NCBI RefSeq assembly: GCF_025145845.1
Contig: NZ_CP102253.1
Span: 2,666,001-2,730,000, forward strand
Direction of reading: 5' to 3'
Length of the DNA: 64,000 bases
Source of the DNA: Alistipes shahii WAL 8301
GTDB lineage: Bacteria; Bacteroidota; Bacteroidia; Bacteroidales; Rikenellaceae
The notes beneath the pieces were generated by a model, which made no database searches, was not told the DNA's origin, and worked only from the letters and a program-made list of their open reading frames with translations. How positions within the stretch are numbered: position 1 is the stretch's first letter; every line of letters begins with the position of its first letter. Below are positions 34,142-44,258 of this stretch, piece after piece. The position numbers and the translations under genes are program-made.

Positions 34142-34750
34142 ATGAAAAAAGAAAAAGTTTATAATGAGGCTGTTAGCGGCGACGAAGGGTTCACCCCCGG
34201 CGATGGTTATCCGTCGTGCGACGGGGAGCCTTGTGCCAATGTGTCAGATGAAACCGACGAGGCGACTGACACATTGGCAGACGGAGAACCCGCTGCCGAA
34301 GCCGACGCAGCCAAGGCGCTCGAAGAGGCCGTGGCCCAGTGGCAGGACAAGTACGTCCGCCTGCAAGCCGAGTTCGACAACTACCGCAAGCGCACGCTCA
34401 AGGAGAAGATGGACCTGGTGCAGACCGGGGGCCGCGACGTGCTGCTAGAGATGCTGCCTGTGCGCGACGATGTGCAGCGCGCCGTGGACGCCATGCAGAA
34501 GAGCGACGATCTGGAGGCGCTGCGGGCGGGCGTGACGCTCATTTCACAGAAATTTACCGAGGCGCTCCGCCGCAAGGGCGTGACCGAGATCGAGGTGCTG
34601 GACAAGGAGTTCGACGCCGATTTTTCGGAGGCCGTTGCCCGGTTCGCCGCCGGCGACGAGAAGAAGGGCAAGGTCATCGACGTCGTTCAGACGGGTTACA
34701 TGCTGGGCGAGAAGGTGCTGCGCTTCGCAAAAGTAGTTGTAGGAGAGTAA
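34142..34750 (+). CDS. grpE: Nucleotide exchange factor GrpE
   Basis: A 202-residue co-chaperone that speeds ADP release from DnaK. An acidic N-terminal stretch (about 10-55, repeated DE and TD) leads to the long helix and GrpE core (QWQDKYVRLQAEFDNYRKRTLKEK, LLEMLPVRDDVQRAV, VIDVVQTGYMLGEKVLRFAKVVVG). The start at 34142 is used because upstream in-frame codons read through non-conserved sequence. dnaJ begins 4 nt after its stop, so they are one operon; dnaK is not in the window. Confidence 0.93.
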   Translation: MKKEKVYNEAVSGDEGFTPGDGYPSCDGEPCANVSDETDEATDTLADGEPAAEADAAKALEEAVAQWQDKYVRLQAEFDNYRKRTLKEKMDLVQTGGRDVLLEMLPVRDDVQRAVDAMQKSDDLEALRAGVTLISQKFTEALRRKGVTEIEVLDKEFDADFSEAVARFAAGDEKKGKVIDVVQTGYMLGEKVLRFAKVVVGE

Positions 34751-34754
34751 GACC

Positions 34755-35924
34755 ATGGCAGAAAAAAGGGATTACTACGAAGTGCTGGGCGTTGCGAAGA
34801 ATGCTAACGCAGACGAAATAAAGAAGGCCTACCGCAAAGCGGCCATCCAGTTCCACCCCGACAAAAACCCCGGGGACAAGGAGGCCGAGGAGAAATTCAA
34901 GGAGGCCGCAGAGGCCTACGACGTGCTGTCGAACCCCGACAAGCGCGCCCGTTACGACCAGTTCGGCCATGCCGGAATGAGCGGCGCGGCAGGCGGCGGG
35001 GCCGGCGGCTTCGGCGGCTTCGGCGGCGGAGGGTTCTCGATGGAGGACATCTTCTCGCAGTTCGGCGACATTTTCGGCGGCCATTTCGGGGGCGGATTCC
35101 GCTCGTCGAACGGCGGCGGGGGACGGCGCGTGAACCGCGGCTCGGACATCCGCGTGCGGGTCCGTCTGACGCTGGCCGAGATCGCCAACGGAGTTACGAA
35201 GAAACTCAAGATCAACAAGACCGTCGCCTGCGACAAGTGCGGCGGCTCGGGAGCCAGGGACGCCAATTCCTATTCGACCTGTTCGACCTGCAACGGCACG
35301 GGCTATGTGACGCGGGTGGAGAACACCTTCTTCGGCCGGATGCAGACGCAGGGCGTGTGCCCCACGTGCGGCGGCACGGGCAAGGTGATCACCGCGTCGT
35401 GCGACAAGTGCAAGGGCGAAGGCACGCTGCGCGGGCAGGAGGTCGTGGAGATCAAGATCCCGGCCGGCGTGGGCGAGGGCATGGTCCTCACCGTCACGGG
35501 CAAGGGCAACGCCGCGCGTCAGGGCGGCGTGAACGGCGACCTGCAGGTGGTGATCGAGGAGGAGCGCAACCCCGAACTGGTGCGTGACGGCAACGATCTG
35601 ATCCACAACCTGAACATCACCGTGACGACGGCCCTGTTGGGCGGTACGGTCGAGGTTCCGACGGTGGACGGGCGCGCCAAGATCAAGATCGCCCCGGGAA
35701 CGCATGCCGGCAAGGTGCTGCGCCTGGGCGGCAAGGGACTGCCCGACGTGAACGGCTACGGTCGCGGCGACGAACTGGTGGTGGTGGACATCACCGTTCC
35801 GTCGAAACTCTCGGCTGAGGAGCGAAAACTCGTCGAGCAGTTGGCCGCGCAGCCCTCTTTCCAGAAGGCGGAGTCGGTCAAGAACCAGAATATTTTCGAA
35901 CGGATGAAAAGCTTCTTCAGGTAA
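34755..35924 (+). CDS. dnaJ: Molecular chaperone DnaJ
   Basis: A 389-residue Hsp40 of the full type I layout. J domain at about 1-70 with the HPD motif in FHPDKNPG, Gly/Phe-rich region about 75-120, four zinc-binding repeats at about 155-225 (CDKCGGSG, CSTCNGTG, CPTCGGTG, CDKCKGEG), then the two client-binding beta domains. It delivers unfolded proteins to DnaK and stimulates its ATPase. Second gene of the grpE-dnaJ operon. Confidence 0.95.
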   Translation: MAEKRDYYEVLGVAKNANADEIKKAYRKAAIQFHPDKNPGDKEAEEKFKEAAEAYDVLSNPDKRARYDQFGHAGMSGAAGGGAGGFGGFGGGGFSMEDIFSQFGDIFGGHFGGGFRSSNGGGGRRVNRGSDIRVRVRLTLAEIANGVTKKLKINKTVACDKCGGSGARDANSYSTCSTCNGTGYVTRVENTFFGRMQTQGVCPTCGGTGKVITASCDKCKGEGTLRGQEVVEIKIPAGVGEGMVLTVTGKGNAARQGGVNGDLQVVIEEERNPELVRDGNDLIHNLNITVTTALLGGTVEVPTVDGRAKIKIAPGTHAGKVLRLGGKGLPDVNGYGRGDELVVVDITVPSKLSAEERKLVEQLAAQPSFQKAESVKNQNIFERMKSFFR

Positions 35925-36017
35925 TAATCCGGGATGAATTATTAATCGTTCGTACATTGATTCCGGCTTGTAATTGGCGGCGGAATGCCGCGTTTGCAAA
36001 TCTGACCCACCCCTAAA

Positions 36018-36036
36018 CCCCCGCCTGAGGCGGGGG
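36018..36036. terminator. GC-rich hairpin downstream of dnaJ
   Basis: Perfect 8-bp arms CCCCCGCC and GGCGGGGG around TGA, in the 195-nt gap after dnaJ. The plus strand shows no U-run after the stem, so termination is uncertain. The surrounding sequence (CACCCCTAAACCCCCGCC) looks like a repetitive intergenic unit. Confidence 0.45.
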
Positions 36037-36094
36037 CTTGTCGCAATGCAACCACAATAAAGAGAGTCATGCAATAAAATTGCGAAGATATTCG

Positions 36095-36102
36095 TATCTT
36101 TA
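36095..36102 (+). promoter_or_regulatory. Possible -7 box for the small membrane protein-mutL operon
   Basis: TATCTTTA differs from TAnnTTTG at the last base and lies 18 nt before the ATG at 36120. No well-spaced -33 TTTG. Confidence 0.3.
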
Positions 36103-36119
36103 CAAAAAATAGAACGACC

Positions 36120-36524
36120 ATGTTAGGCTTTACCCCTTTCAAACGGCACCCGAACAAATTCAATTACATCCCGCGTTATTACGACCCCGAGAAGGAGGCC
36201 CGTGAACAGCGCCGTGCCGAGTTGCGCGGCGAGCGCGCCGAGGATGCCGACCGCGAATACCAGCCCGGACAGTACATCCGCACCCAGCGCGAAGCCCGGG
36301 ATGCGCGGCGTTCGAACGAGGAGGAGCGGGGGCGTATCCGTGTGCTGAAGATGGCCGCGGGGGCCGTGCTGGTGCTGCTTTTTATCTACCTGCTCTACCC
36401 GAAGCTGGCCGATGTGTTCCTGCGCGCGCGGACCGCACCCGCGACCGAAACGCAGCAGGTCGGGGAGGAGGAGTTCAATCCCTATGCGCCTATTAGGGTC
36501 GTTCCCAACGATTACGAGGAGTAA
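36120..36524 (+). CDS. Small single-span membrane protein of unknown function
   Basis: A 134-residue protein. The N-terminus MLGFTPFKRHPNKFNYIPRY is followed by a highly charged Arg/Glu-rich helix (about 20-75), one membrane segment (AAGAVLVLLFIYLLYP, about 78-95), and a short acidic tail (FNPYAPIRVVPNDYEE). I do not recognise a named family. mutL begins at the very next base after its stop codon, so the two are cotranscribed. Tight linkage of this kind of small protein to mutL is the only clue to role. Confidence 0.8.
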   Translation: MLGFTPFKRHPNKFNYIPRYYDPEKEAREQRRAELRGERAEDADREYQPGQYIRTQREARDARRSNEEERGRIRVLKMAAGAVLVLLFIYLLYPKLADVFLRARTAPATETQQVGEEEFNPYAPIRVVPNDYEE

Positions 36525-38519
36525 ATGGCAGACAAGATCAGATTATTACCCGAGGTCGTTGCCAACCAGATCGCCGCGGGCGAGGTCGTCAACCGGCCCG
36601 CCTCGGTGGTGAAGGAGATGATGGAGAACGCCATCGACGCCGGGGCGACTTCGGTGAAGGTCAACTTCCGCGACGGCGGCAAGGACCTGATCCAGATCGT
36701 CGACGACGGCTGCGGCATGTCGCCCATCGACGCGCGCATGGCCTTCGACCGCCACGCCACGAGCAAGATCGGGGCCGTGGAGGATATTTACGCCCTGCAC
36801 ACGTTCGGATTCCGCGGCGAGGCCCTGGCTTCGATCGCCGCCGTGTCGCAGGTCGAACTGCGCACCCGGCAGGCCGGCGACGAGGTGGGTACGCAGACCG
36901 AGATCAACGGCGGGCAGTTCGCGGCGCAGAACCCGGTGATGTGTCCCGTGGGTTCGCAGTTCTTCGTGCGCAACCTTTTCTACAACGTCCCGGCGCGCCG
37001 CCGTTTTCTGGACAAGAGCACCACCTCGGCGTCGCAGATCAAGGCCGAGTTCCAGCGCATCGCGCTCTGTAACCCGCAGATCGCCTTCGAACTCTACGCC
37101 AACGACGCTCCGGTCTATACGTTGCAGGCCGGGTCGCTGGCGGGACGCATCGTCGACGTGGTGGGGCGTCACATCAAGCAGAACCTGCTGGAGGTCGAGG
37201 CCGACACTTCGATCGCCTGCATCGAGGGATATATCGGCCGTCCGGCTGCCGCCAAGAAACGCAACACGGAGCAATACCTTTTTGTCAACGGGCGCTTTTT
37301 CAAGAGCACCTATCTGACGAGCGCCATTCTGAAAGCCTACGAGAAGCTGATTCCCGAGAGCTGCCAGCCCTCCTATTTCCTCTACCTGACGCTCGATCCC
37401 GGGCGTATCGACGTCAACGTGCACCCGCAGAAAACCGAGGTCAAGTTCGCCGACGAGGAGGCCGTGTGGCAGATCGTCAACGCCGCCGTGCGCGAGACGC
37501 TGGCCAAAACGGGCGCCGTGCCGCTGATGGATTTCGACCGGGACAGCCCGGTGGAGATTCCCGTTTTGCAGAAAGGAGCCGTGTACAGCGAGCCGCTGGC
37601 CATGTCGAACAGCGACTACAACCCTTTCCGCGAGGAGTATATCGACCCTTCGGCGCCCGATCCCAACGAGGATTTCACGGGCTTCGACGTGCCGTACCGC
37701 GACGGCGGGGGCGTGTCGGACAGCGCGGTCGGAGGATTGCGCACGGGCGGAGTCCGGAGCGCCGCGCCGTCGTTCCCGCAGGCCGCGGCGGGCGGATTCG
37801 CCCTGCCGGGTGCGGACGCCGGGGAGTTCGAGGAGTTCGAGTCGGGCGGCGGTTTCGAGATCACCCCTTCGGGCGGCGGATTCGACGACAGCGCCCTGGA
37901 TTTCATCCCTTCGTCGGCCGCTCCCGAACAGCAGCGGTTCGACATGCCGCAGCGTCCGGAATTCACCGATGCGCTGCCGCTGCCGGGCGGATATGTCGCC
38001 GCTCTGCTGGGCGGCCGCTTCGTGGTGGTCGACGTGCGGCGCGCCCGCGAGCGGATTCTTTACGAGGATTACCTCCGGATGCTGGGCAACGGCTCGTCGG
38101 TGAGCCAGCAGTTGCTGTTCCCCGAACGGCTGGTTCTTTCGGGCGACGAATACGCCCTGCTGGAGGAGAATGCCGTGGAGTTCGCTGCCCTGGGCTTCGA
38201 CATCGACTTCTGCGGCGAAGGGACCGTCGAAGTGAGGGGCACGCCCGCCGACATGCCCGCCGACGCCGTGGACCGGCTGCTGTTCGACCTGTTGCAGGCC
38301 TTTGCGACTCCGGTGTCGCTCTCCGATGTGCGGCGCGAGAAGATCGCCGGCGTGATGGCCCGCTCCGGCGCCAAGGGTGCGGGGCGGACCTTGTCGCGCG
38401 AGGAGGCCGCGGCGCTGCTCGCACAGCTGGCCGACACGGGCAGTTTCAGTTTTTCGCCCTCGGGCAAGGCGATCACCGCCGAGATCACGCCGGAAGATTT
38501 GCGCGCCAAGTTGGGATAA
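36525..38519 (+). CDS. mutL: DNA mismatch repair protein MutL
   Basis: A 664-residue protein. The N-terminal GHKL ATPase is intact: NQIAAGEVVNRPASVVKEMMENAIDAGA, DDGCGM, FDRHATSKI, FGFRGEALASIAAVS, then NVHPQKTEVKF near residue 305. A long Gly-, Pro- and acid-rich linker (about 350-480) leads to the dimerisation domain. The position of the MutL endonuclease motif DQHA(x2)E(x4)E reads DVRRARERILYE, and the usual CPHGRP block reads SPSGKAIT, so nicking activity is probably absent, as in E. coli MutL. First ATG directly follows the upstream stop codon. Confidence 0.93.
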   Translation: MADKIRLLPEVVANQIAAGEVVNRPASVVKEMMENAIDAGATSVKVNFRDGGKDLIQIVDDGCGMSPIDARMAFDRHATSKIGAVEDIYALHTFGFRGEALASIAAVSQVELRTRQAGDEVGTQTEINGGQFAAQNPVMCPVGSQFFVRNLFYNVPARRRFLDKSTTSASQIKAEFQRIALCNPQIAFELYANDAPVYTLQAGSLAGRIVDVVGRHIKQNLLEVEADTSIACIEGYIGRPAAAKKRNTEQYLFVNGRFFKSTYLTSAILKAYEKLIPESCQPSYFLYLTLDPGRIDVNVHPQKTEVKFADEEAVWQIVNAAVRETLAKTGAVPLMDFDRDSPVEIPVLQKGAVYSEPLAMSNSDYNPFREEYIDPSAPDPNEDFTGFDVPYRDGGGVSDSAVGGLRTGGVRSAAPSFPQAAAGGFALPGADAGEFEEFESGGGFEITPSGGGFDDSALDFIPSSAAPEQQRFDMPQRPEFTDALPLPGGYVAALLGGRFVVVDVRRARERILYEDYLRMLGNGSSVSQQLLFPERLVLSGDEYALLEENAVEFAALGFDIDFCGEGTVEVRGTPADMPADAVDRLLFDLLQAFATPVSLSDVRREKIAGVMARSGAKGAGRTLSREEAAALLAQLADTGSFSFSPSGKAITAEITPEDLRAKLG

Positions 38520-38535
38520 TCCGGCGGAAAAGAGT

Positions 38536-38543
38536 TACATTTG
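38536..38543 (+). promoter_or_regulatory. -7 box for the rhomboid-EEP pair
   Basis: TACATTTG (TAnnTTTG) ends 15 nt before the ATG at 38559. It overlaps an in-frame TTG at 38541, which argues for the ATG as the true start. Confidence 0.5.
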
Positions 38544-38558
38544 CAAAAATTAAAACGC

Positions 38559-39161
38559 ATGAACCGCTATTTTCAGACCCCTCCGGTGGTCAAGAATTTG
38601 ATAATCATCAATGTACTGGTTTACATGGCCACGGCGCTGCTGCCCGTCGGCGACACGATCATGCAGTATTGCGCCCTGTCGCTGGGAACGCCCTATTTCC
38701 ATACCTACCAGTTCATCACCTACATGTTCCTGCATGCCAATTTCGAACATATCTTCTTCAACATGTTCGCATTGTGGATGTTCGGGCGTACGCTCGAATA
38801 CGAACTCGGCTCGCAGCGTTTCCTGACCTTCTACATGGTCTGCGGCGTGGGTGCGGCGCTGATCCAGTACCTCACGGCGCTGGCGTTCGGCGAACTGCCG
38901 CTGCTGCTGGTCGGCGCGTCGGGCGCGGTGATGGGCCTGCTGCTGGCGTTCGGCGTGATGCATCCCAATGCGGTCATCATGCTGCTGATTCCGCCTATTC
39001 CGATGAAGGCCAAGTGGTTCGTCATCATCTATGCCGTCATCGAGCTGTTCCTCGGATGGAAGGGCGTGGGCAACGTGGCTCATTTCGCCCATGTGGGCGG
39101 CATGCTGTGGGGATTCCTGCTGCTGCATTGGTGGAAACGCCGGGGAACGATCCGTTTTTAG
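38559..39161 (+). CDS. Rhomboid family intramembrane serine protease
   Basis: A 200-residue protein with six or so membrane segments. The catalytic pair is visible: Ser121 in GASGAVMG and His178 in HVGGMLWG, plus FLHANFEHIFFNMFALWMFG in the second segment. Rhomboids cut single-span membrane proteins inside the bilayer. The next gene starts 3 nt after its stop; in this two-gene unit the EEP protein could be a partner, but nothing in sequence proves it. Confidence 0.92.
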   Translation: MNRYFQTPPVVKNLIIINVLVYMATALLPVGDTIMQYCALSLGTPYFHTYQFITYMFLHANFEHIFFNMFALWMFGRTLEYELGSQRFLTFYMVCGVGAALIQYLTALAFGELPLLLVGASGAVMGLLLAFGVMHPNAVIMLLIPPIPMKAKWFVIIYAVIELFLGWKGVGNVAHFAHVGGMLWGFLLLHWWKRRGTIRF

Positions 39162-39164
39162 ACG

Positions 39165-40307
39165 ATGGCTCCCGATTACTATAACGGATACGGGGGAGGC
39201 CCTTCGGGGAAACGGCGCCGCAGTCTCGTCATGCGGCTCGTCGACCTGGCGCTGACGCTCGTGACGCTGGCCGTGGGCGCGACGATGGTTCTCACCTATT
39301 TCGTCCCCTATGTCGATCCGGGCAGCGTGTGGTTCTTTCCCGTGCTGGGGCTGGCCGCTCCGGCGGTCTACGTCGCGTCGGTCGTGCTGACGCTCTACTG
39401 GATCATCCGCTGGCGCTGGGTGTGCGCCGGGGCGATGCTGGTCGTCGTCGTGGCGGGGCTTTTCAAGGTCTCGCTCTTCTGGCGTCCCGAAATCCGCCGC
39501 AGCTATGCCACGGAGACGGCCTTCGACCGCGCTGCTGTCAAGGTTATGAGCTACAACGTGCGCAGTTTCTACGGCGAGGACGGCCGGAGCAGCGTCGACG
39601 ACATCCTGCGCCTGATCGAGGAGCAGGCTCCGGACCTGATCTGCCTCCAGGAGTTCAATGCCCGCCTCGCGGAGCAGTCCGAGGAGTTTTCGCTGCTGGG
39701 CGAGAAGTACGAGATCGCGCACTTCGGACGCACGCAGGCCCCGGATTCGGTCTACGGCTCGACGCTGACCATCTTGAGCAAATACCGCATCCTGCGTTCG
39801 GACACCGTGCTGACGCCTTCGTCTTCGGTCTGGGCCGACGTGATTGTGGGCGAGGACACCGTGCGGGTTTTCAACAACCACCTGCGCTCGACGGCCATCA
39901 ACGCTTCGGACAACCAGTTCATCACCAGCCATCAGTTTCTCTCGGACACAGCGCGCGAGACCAAAATCCGCAGTATCGTGACCCGTTTGCGCGAGAATAG
40001 CGTGCTTCGGGCCGCGCAGGTCGACAGCATCGCGCAGGTCGTGGGTGCGACGCGCACGCGGCGGATCGTCTGCGGCGATTTCAACGATACGCCCATGTCG
40101 TATGTCTACCGCACGATGGCGCGGGGGCTGCGCGACGCCTTCCGTGAGTGCGGGTCGGGCTATTCGCATACGTTCCGCGGTTTCTACAACACGCTGCGCA
40201 TCGACTACGTGTTGAGCGGCGGTTTCGAACCGCTCTCCTACGAGGTGCTTCCGGTCGACTATTCGGACCACCATCCCGTCGTCGTGCGGCTTCGGAAAAG
40301 TTCCTGA
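39165..40307 (+). CDS. Membrane-anchored EEP-family protein
   Basis: A 380-residue protein. After a short Gly-rich cytoplasmic start, three hydrophobic segments lie at about residues 25-105 (VDLALTLVTLAVGATMVL, LGLAAPAVYVASVVLTLYWI, AGAMLVVVVAGLFKVSLFW). The rest is an EEP domain with SYNVRSF, LICLQEFN, FNNHLRST, CGDFNDTP, RIDYVL and SDHHPVVV, all key residues present. Unlike the secreted EEP lipoproteins of the left operons it is anchored by membrane helices. Substrate unknown; a phosphodiesterase on lipids or nucleic acids is possible. Confidence 0.87.
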   Translation: MAPDYYNGYGGGPSGKRRRSLVMRLVDLALTLVTLAVGATMVLTYFVPYVDPGSVWFFPVLGLAAPAVYVASVVLTLYWIIRWRWVCAGAMLVVVVAGLFKVSLFWRPEIRRSYATETAFDRAAVKVMSYNVRSFYGEDGRSSVDDILRLIEEQAPDLICLQEFNARLAEQSEEFSLLGEKYEIAHFGRTQAPDSVYGSTLTILSKYRILRSDTVLTPSSSVWADVIVGEDTVRVFNNHLRSTAINASDNQFITSHQFLSDTARETKIRSIVTRLRENSVLRAAQVDSIAQVVGATRTRRIVCGDFNDTPMSYVYRTMARGLRDAFRECGSGYSHTFRGFYNTLRIDYVLSGGFEPLSYEVLPVDYSDHHPVVVRLRKSS

Positions 40308-40332
40308 CGAATTACCCGGAAAACGGGATGCC

Positions 40333-40363
40333 CCGGCGGAGACACTCTTTCCGCCGGTTTTAA
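40333..40363 (+). terminator. Intrinsic terminator after the membrane EEP gene
   Basis: CCGGCGGA, 9-nt loop, TCCGCCGG, then TTTTAATTT, starting 26 nt after the stop codon. Confidence 0.75.
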
Positions 40364-40432
40364 TTTGCCGGCAGGTGTTGTCCGGAACGATTTTTTTGCT
40401 ATCTTGTGGAAAAATTCAGCCAATCGTTCGCC

Positions 40433-42562
40433 ATGATCCGATCCCTTCCGCTCGTAAGGAGAACGCTTCTCCTCTCCGTATGTGGGCTGTTCCTTTTCTC
40501 CGGTCGGCTTTTTGCCGGAAATCCGTTGCTGATGCCTTCCGAAGCCCCTTACGGGGCGCCCCGCTTCGACCGCATCCATGCCGCCGACATCATGCCCGCC
40601 ATTGAGGAGGGCATCCGCGCCTACAAGGCCGGGATTGCGAAAATCAGGGCGCTGGACCCCGCGGAGGCGACTTTCGAAAACGTCGTCGTGCCGCTCGACC
40701 GTGCCGACAGCCTGCTGGACGTTCCGCGCGCGGTGCTGGGTTACCTGAAATCGAATTTCGGAGGCGACTCCGTCATCCGGATCTCTCTGGAATCCGCGCA
40801 GCTGACCGGAGAGGCATACGACGCCGTGACGCTCGACACGGCGATCTTCCGCCTGGTGAAGGCCGTCTACGACCGGCGCGATGCGGCCGGGCTGGATTCG
40901 CTCCAGCTGCGGACGCTCGGCAAGGTCTACCGGAGCTATATCCGCGGCGGGGCGCTCTGCACGCCCGGGCAGAAGGAGCGGCTCAAGGAGCTGAACCGCG
41001 AGATTTCGCTCAAACGCATCCGCCACGGACAGAACATCACGCAGGCGACCCAGGAGTTCGTCCTGTACGTGCAGGACAGCAGCCTGCTCGACGGGCTTGC
41101 GGGGACGACCCGGCAGCGTTTCGCCCGCAATGCGGCCCGGCAGGGGCATCAGGGCGTCTGGGCCGTCGGGTTCACGAACGGCGACTATGCGTCGGTCATG
41201 GCTTCGGCCACGAACCGCGATCTGCGCAGGAGACTCTACGAGGCCTACACCTCGCGCTGCATGGACGGGAAGTACGACAACCGCCAGTTGTCGGTCGACA
41301 TCGTCAACCTGCGTCTCGAACGGGCCCGGATGCTGGGATACGAGAACTATGCCGCCTACACGCTGGAGACGAACATGGCCGGAACGCCCGAAAAGGTCCG
41401 CGAACTGCTGCTGCCGCTCAAGGACGCTGCCGCGGGGAAGGGGCGTGCGGAGCGTGCCGAACTGGAGGCTTTCGCCGTGAAATACGAGCGGGATTCGGCC
41501 TTCCGGCTGGAACCGTGGGACGTGGCCTTCTATTCGGGCAAGCTGCGCAAGGCGAAATTCGGGTCCGAACTGGGGCGCATGCGCAACTACCTGCTTTTCG
41601 ACAATGTGCTCAACGACGGCGTTTTCTATGTGGCCAACCGTCTTTTCGGAATCACGCTGACGCAGCGCACGGACATTCCCGTTTTCCACCCCGACGTGCT
41701 GACCTTCGAGGCGAAAGACGCCGAAGGCCGCCCCCTCGGACTGCTTTATCTGGATTGCTTCGTCCGCAAGGGCAAACGCGGCGGCGCGTGGTGCTCGCGC
41801 CTGCGCGGGTATTCGTGCGCCGGAGAGCGGGAGGTGCTGCCGCTGGTGACCATCAGCTGCAACTTCTCGCGTGCGGCCGAAGGCAGGCCGAAGCTGCTGT
41901 CGACCTCCGAGGTCAAGACCCTCTTCCACGAATTCGGACACGCTCTGGCGGGTTTCCTCTCGCGCGGGCCGTATCCGCAGGTGACGGGCAGCTTCCCGCG
42001 CGACATGGTCGAACTGCCCTCGCAGTTGAACGAGCATTGGGCCTGGGAGCCGGAGGTGATGAAACACTACGCCCGCGATTACGAGACGGGGCGTCCGATT
42101 CCCGATGCGCTGATCGCGAAGTTCAAGGAGTCGGAGAACTTCCTGAAGGGGCTTTACCTGACCGATTTCTATGCCACCGCGCTGCTCGACCTCGAATGGC
42201 ACACCGTGCTGCGGCCGGTCGAAGGGTGCGACGTGGCGGCTTTCGAACGGGCCTTCCTGAAACGTTACGACTTCCCGGAGCATACCGCTTTACGCTTCCG
42301 GACGACCTATTACAACCACATCTTCGCCAGCAGTTACCCCGCGCAGTACTACTCCTACACGTGGTCGGCGGTGCTGGACACCGATGCCTTCGCGGCATTC
42401 ACCGGCACGGGCGATATTTTCGATCCCGAAACCGCGCGCCGTTACCGCCGCCATATCCTGACCGAAGCGGGCTATGACGAGCCGATGGCGCAGTACGTGC
42501 GTTTCCGCGGCGCCGTGCCCGACGTGAAGCCCCTGATGCGCCGTTACGGGCTGGCGGAATAG
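40433..42562 (+). CDS. M3-family zinc metallopeptidase (peptidyl-dipeptidase Dcp-like)
   Basis: A 709-residue protein. The start at 40433 gives a signal peptide (LLLSVCGLFLFSGRLFAG), so it is exported to the periplasm, unlike cytosolic Dcp or oligopeptidase F. The catalytic helix HEFGH is at residues 499-503, followed by the ligand-containing segment (VELPSQLNEHWAWEP). Other family blocks are FDRIHAADIMPAIEEGI and SSYPAQYYSYTWSAVLDTDAF. It should remove dipeptides from short peptides, which suits a protein-degrading gut anaerobe. It is a single-gene unit. Confidence 0.92.
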   Translation: MIRSLPLVRRTLLLSVCGLFLFSGRLFAGNPLLMPSEAPYGAPRFDRIHAADIMPAIEEGIRAYKAGIAKIRALDPAEATFENVVVPLDRADSLLDVPRAVLGYLKSNFGGDSVIRISLESAQLTGEAYDAVTLDTAIFRLVKAVYDRRDAAGLDSLQLRTLGKVYRSYIRGGALCTPGQKERLKELNREISLKRIRHGQNITQATQEFVLYVQDSSLLDGLAGTTRQRFARNAARQGHQGVWAVGFTNGDYASVMASATNRDLRRRLYEAYTSRCMDGKYDNRQLSVDIVNLRLERARMLGYENYAAYTLETNMAGTPEKVRELLLPLKDAAAGKGRAERAELEAFAVKYERDSAFRLEPWDVAFYSGKLRKAKFGSELGRMRNYLLFDNVLNDGVFYVANRLFGITLTQRTDIPVFHPDVLTFEAKDAEGRPLGLLYLDCFVRKGKRGGAWCSRLRGYSCAGEREVLPLVTISCNFSRAAEGRPKLLSTSEVKTLFHEFGHALAGFLSRGPYPQVTGSFPRDMVELPSQLNEHWAWEPEVMKHYARDYETGRPIPDALIAKFKESENFLKGLYLTDFYATALLDLEWHTVLRPVEGCDVAAFERAFLKRYDFPEHTALRFRTTYYNHIFASSYPAQYYSYTWSAVLDTDAFAAFTGTGDIFDPETARRYRRHILTEAGYDEPMAQYVRFRGAVPDVKPLMRRYGLAE

Positions 42563-42579
42563 CGGCCCGGCGGAACGGA

Positions 42580-42608
42580 ACAGCCCCGGCTCATCGGGCC
42601 GGGGCTGT
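42580..42608. terminator. Hairpin between convergent peptidase and aspA genes
   Basis: Perfect 11-bp arms ACAGCCCCGGC and GCCGGGGCTGT with a 7-nt loop, in the 55-nt gap between genes that end toward each other. Confidence 0.75.
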
Positions 42609-42617
42609 CCCGTTCGG

Positions 42618-44051
<1,434 letters not shown>

Positions 44052-44136
44052 GATCGGTATGTTTTTATTAAAGGTACGCAAAAGCGGGGTGGGGTCCAAG
44101 CCGAATCGGGTGCGGTCCGGTAAGACGTTCCGACAT

Positions 44137-44169
44137 CAAATATAATGCTTTTTCCGCCACTTTGTCAAA
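44137..44169 (-). promoter_or_regulatory. Promoter of aspA
   Basis: On the minus strand TTTG (44166-44169), 21-bp spacer, TATATTTG (44137-44144). Its -33 element is one base away from the -33 element of the divergent plus-strand promoter. Confidence 0.65.
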
Positions 44170-44191
44170 ACAAAAAATCTTGTTAACTTTG
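44161..44191 (+). promoter_or_regulatory. Promoter of the YhcH-family gene
   Basis: TTTG (44161-44164), 19-bp spacer, TAACTTTG (44184-44191): an exact match to the Bacteroidetes consensus, with a leader of about 60 nt. Confidence 0.75.
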
Positions 44192-44258
44192 TATTCGCTC
44201 CGCGGGGTCGCAGAATTCGGCGGCGGACGAACGCAGAACCGAAAAACAAATAAAGAAT

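Noticed and set aside
38541..38558. Upstream TTG start for the rhomboid protease
   Set aside because: The TTG lies inside the -7 box TACATTTG; the ATG at 38559 fits the family N-terminus.
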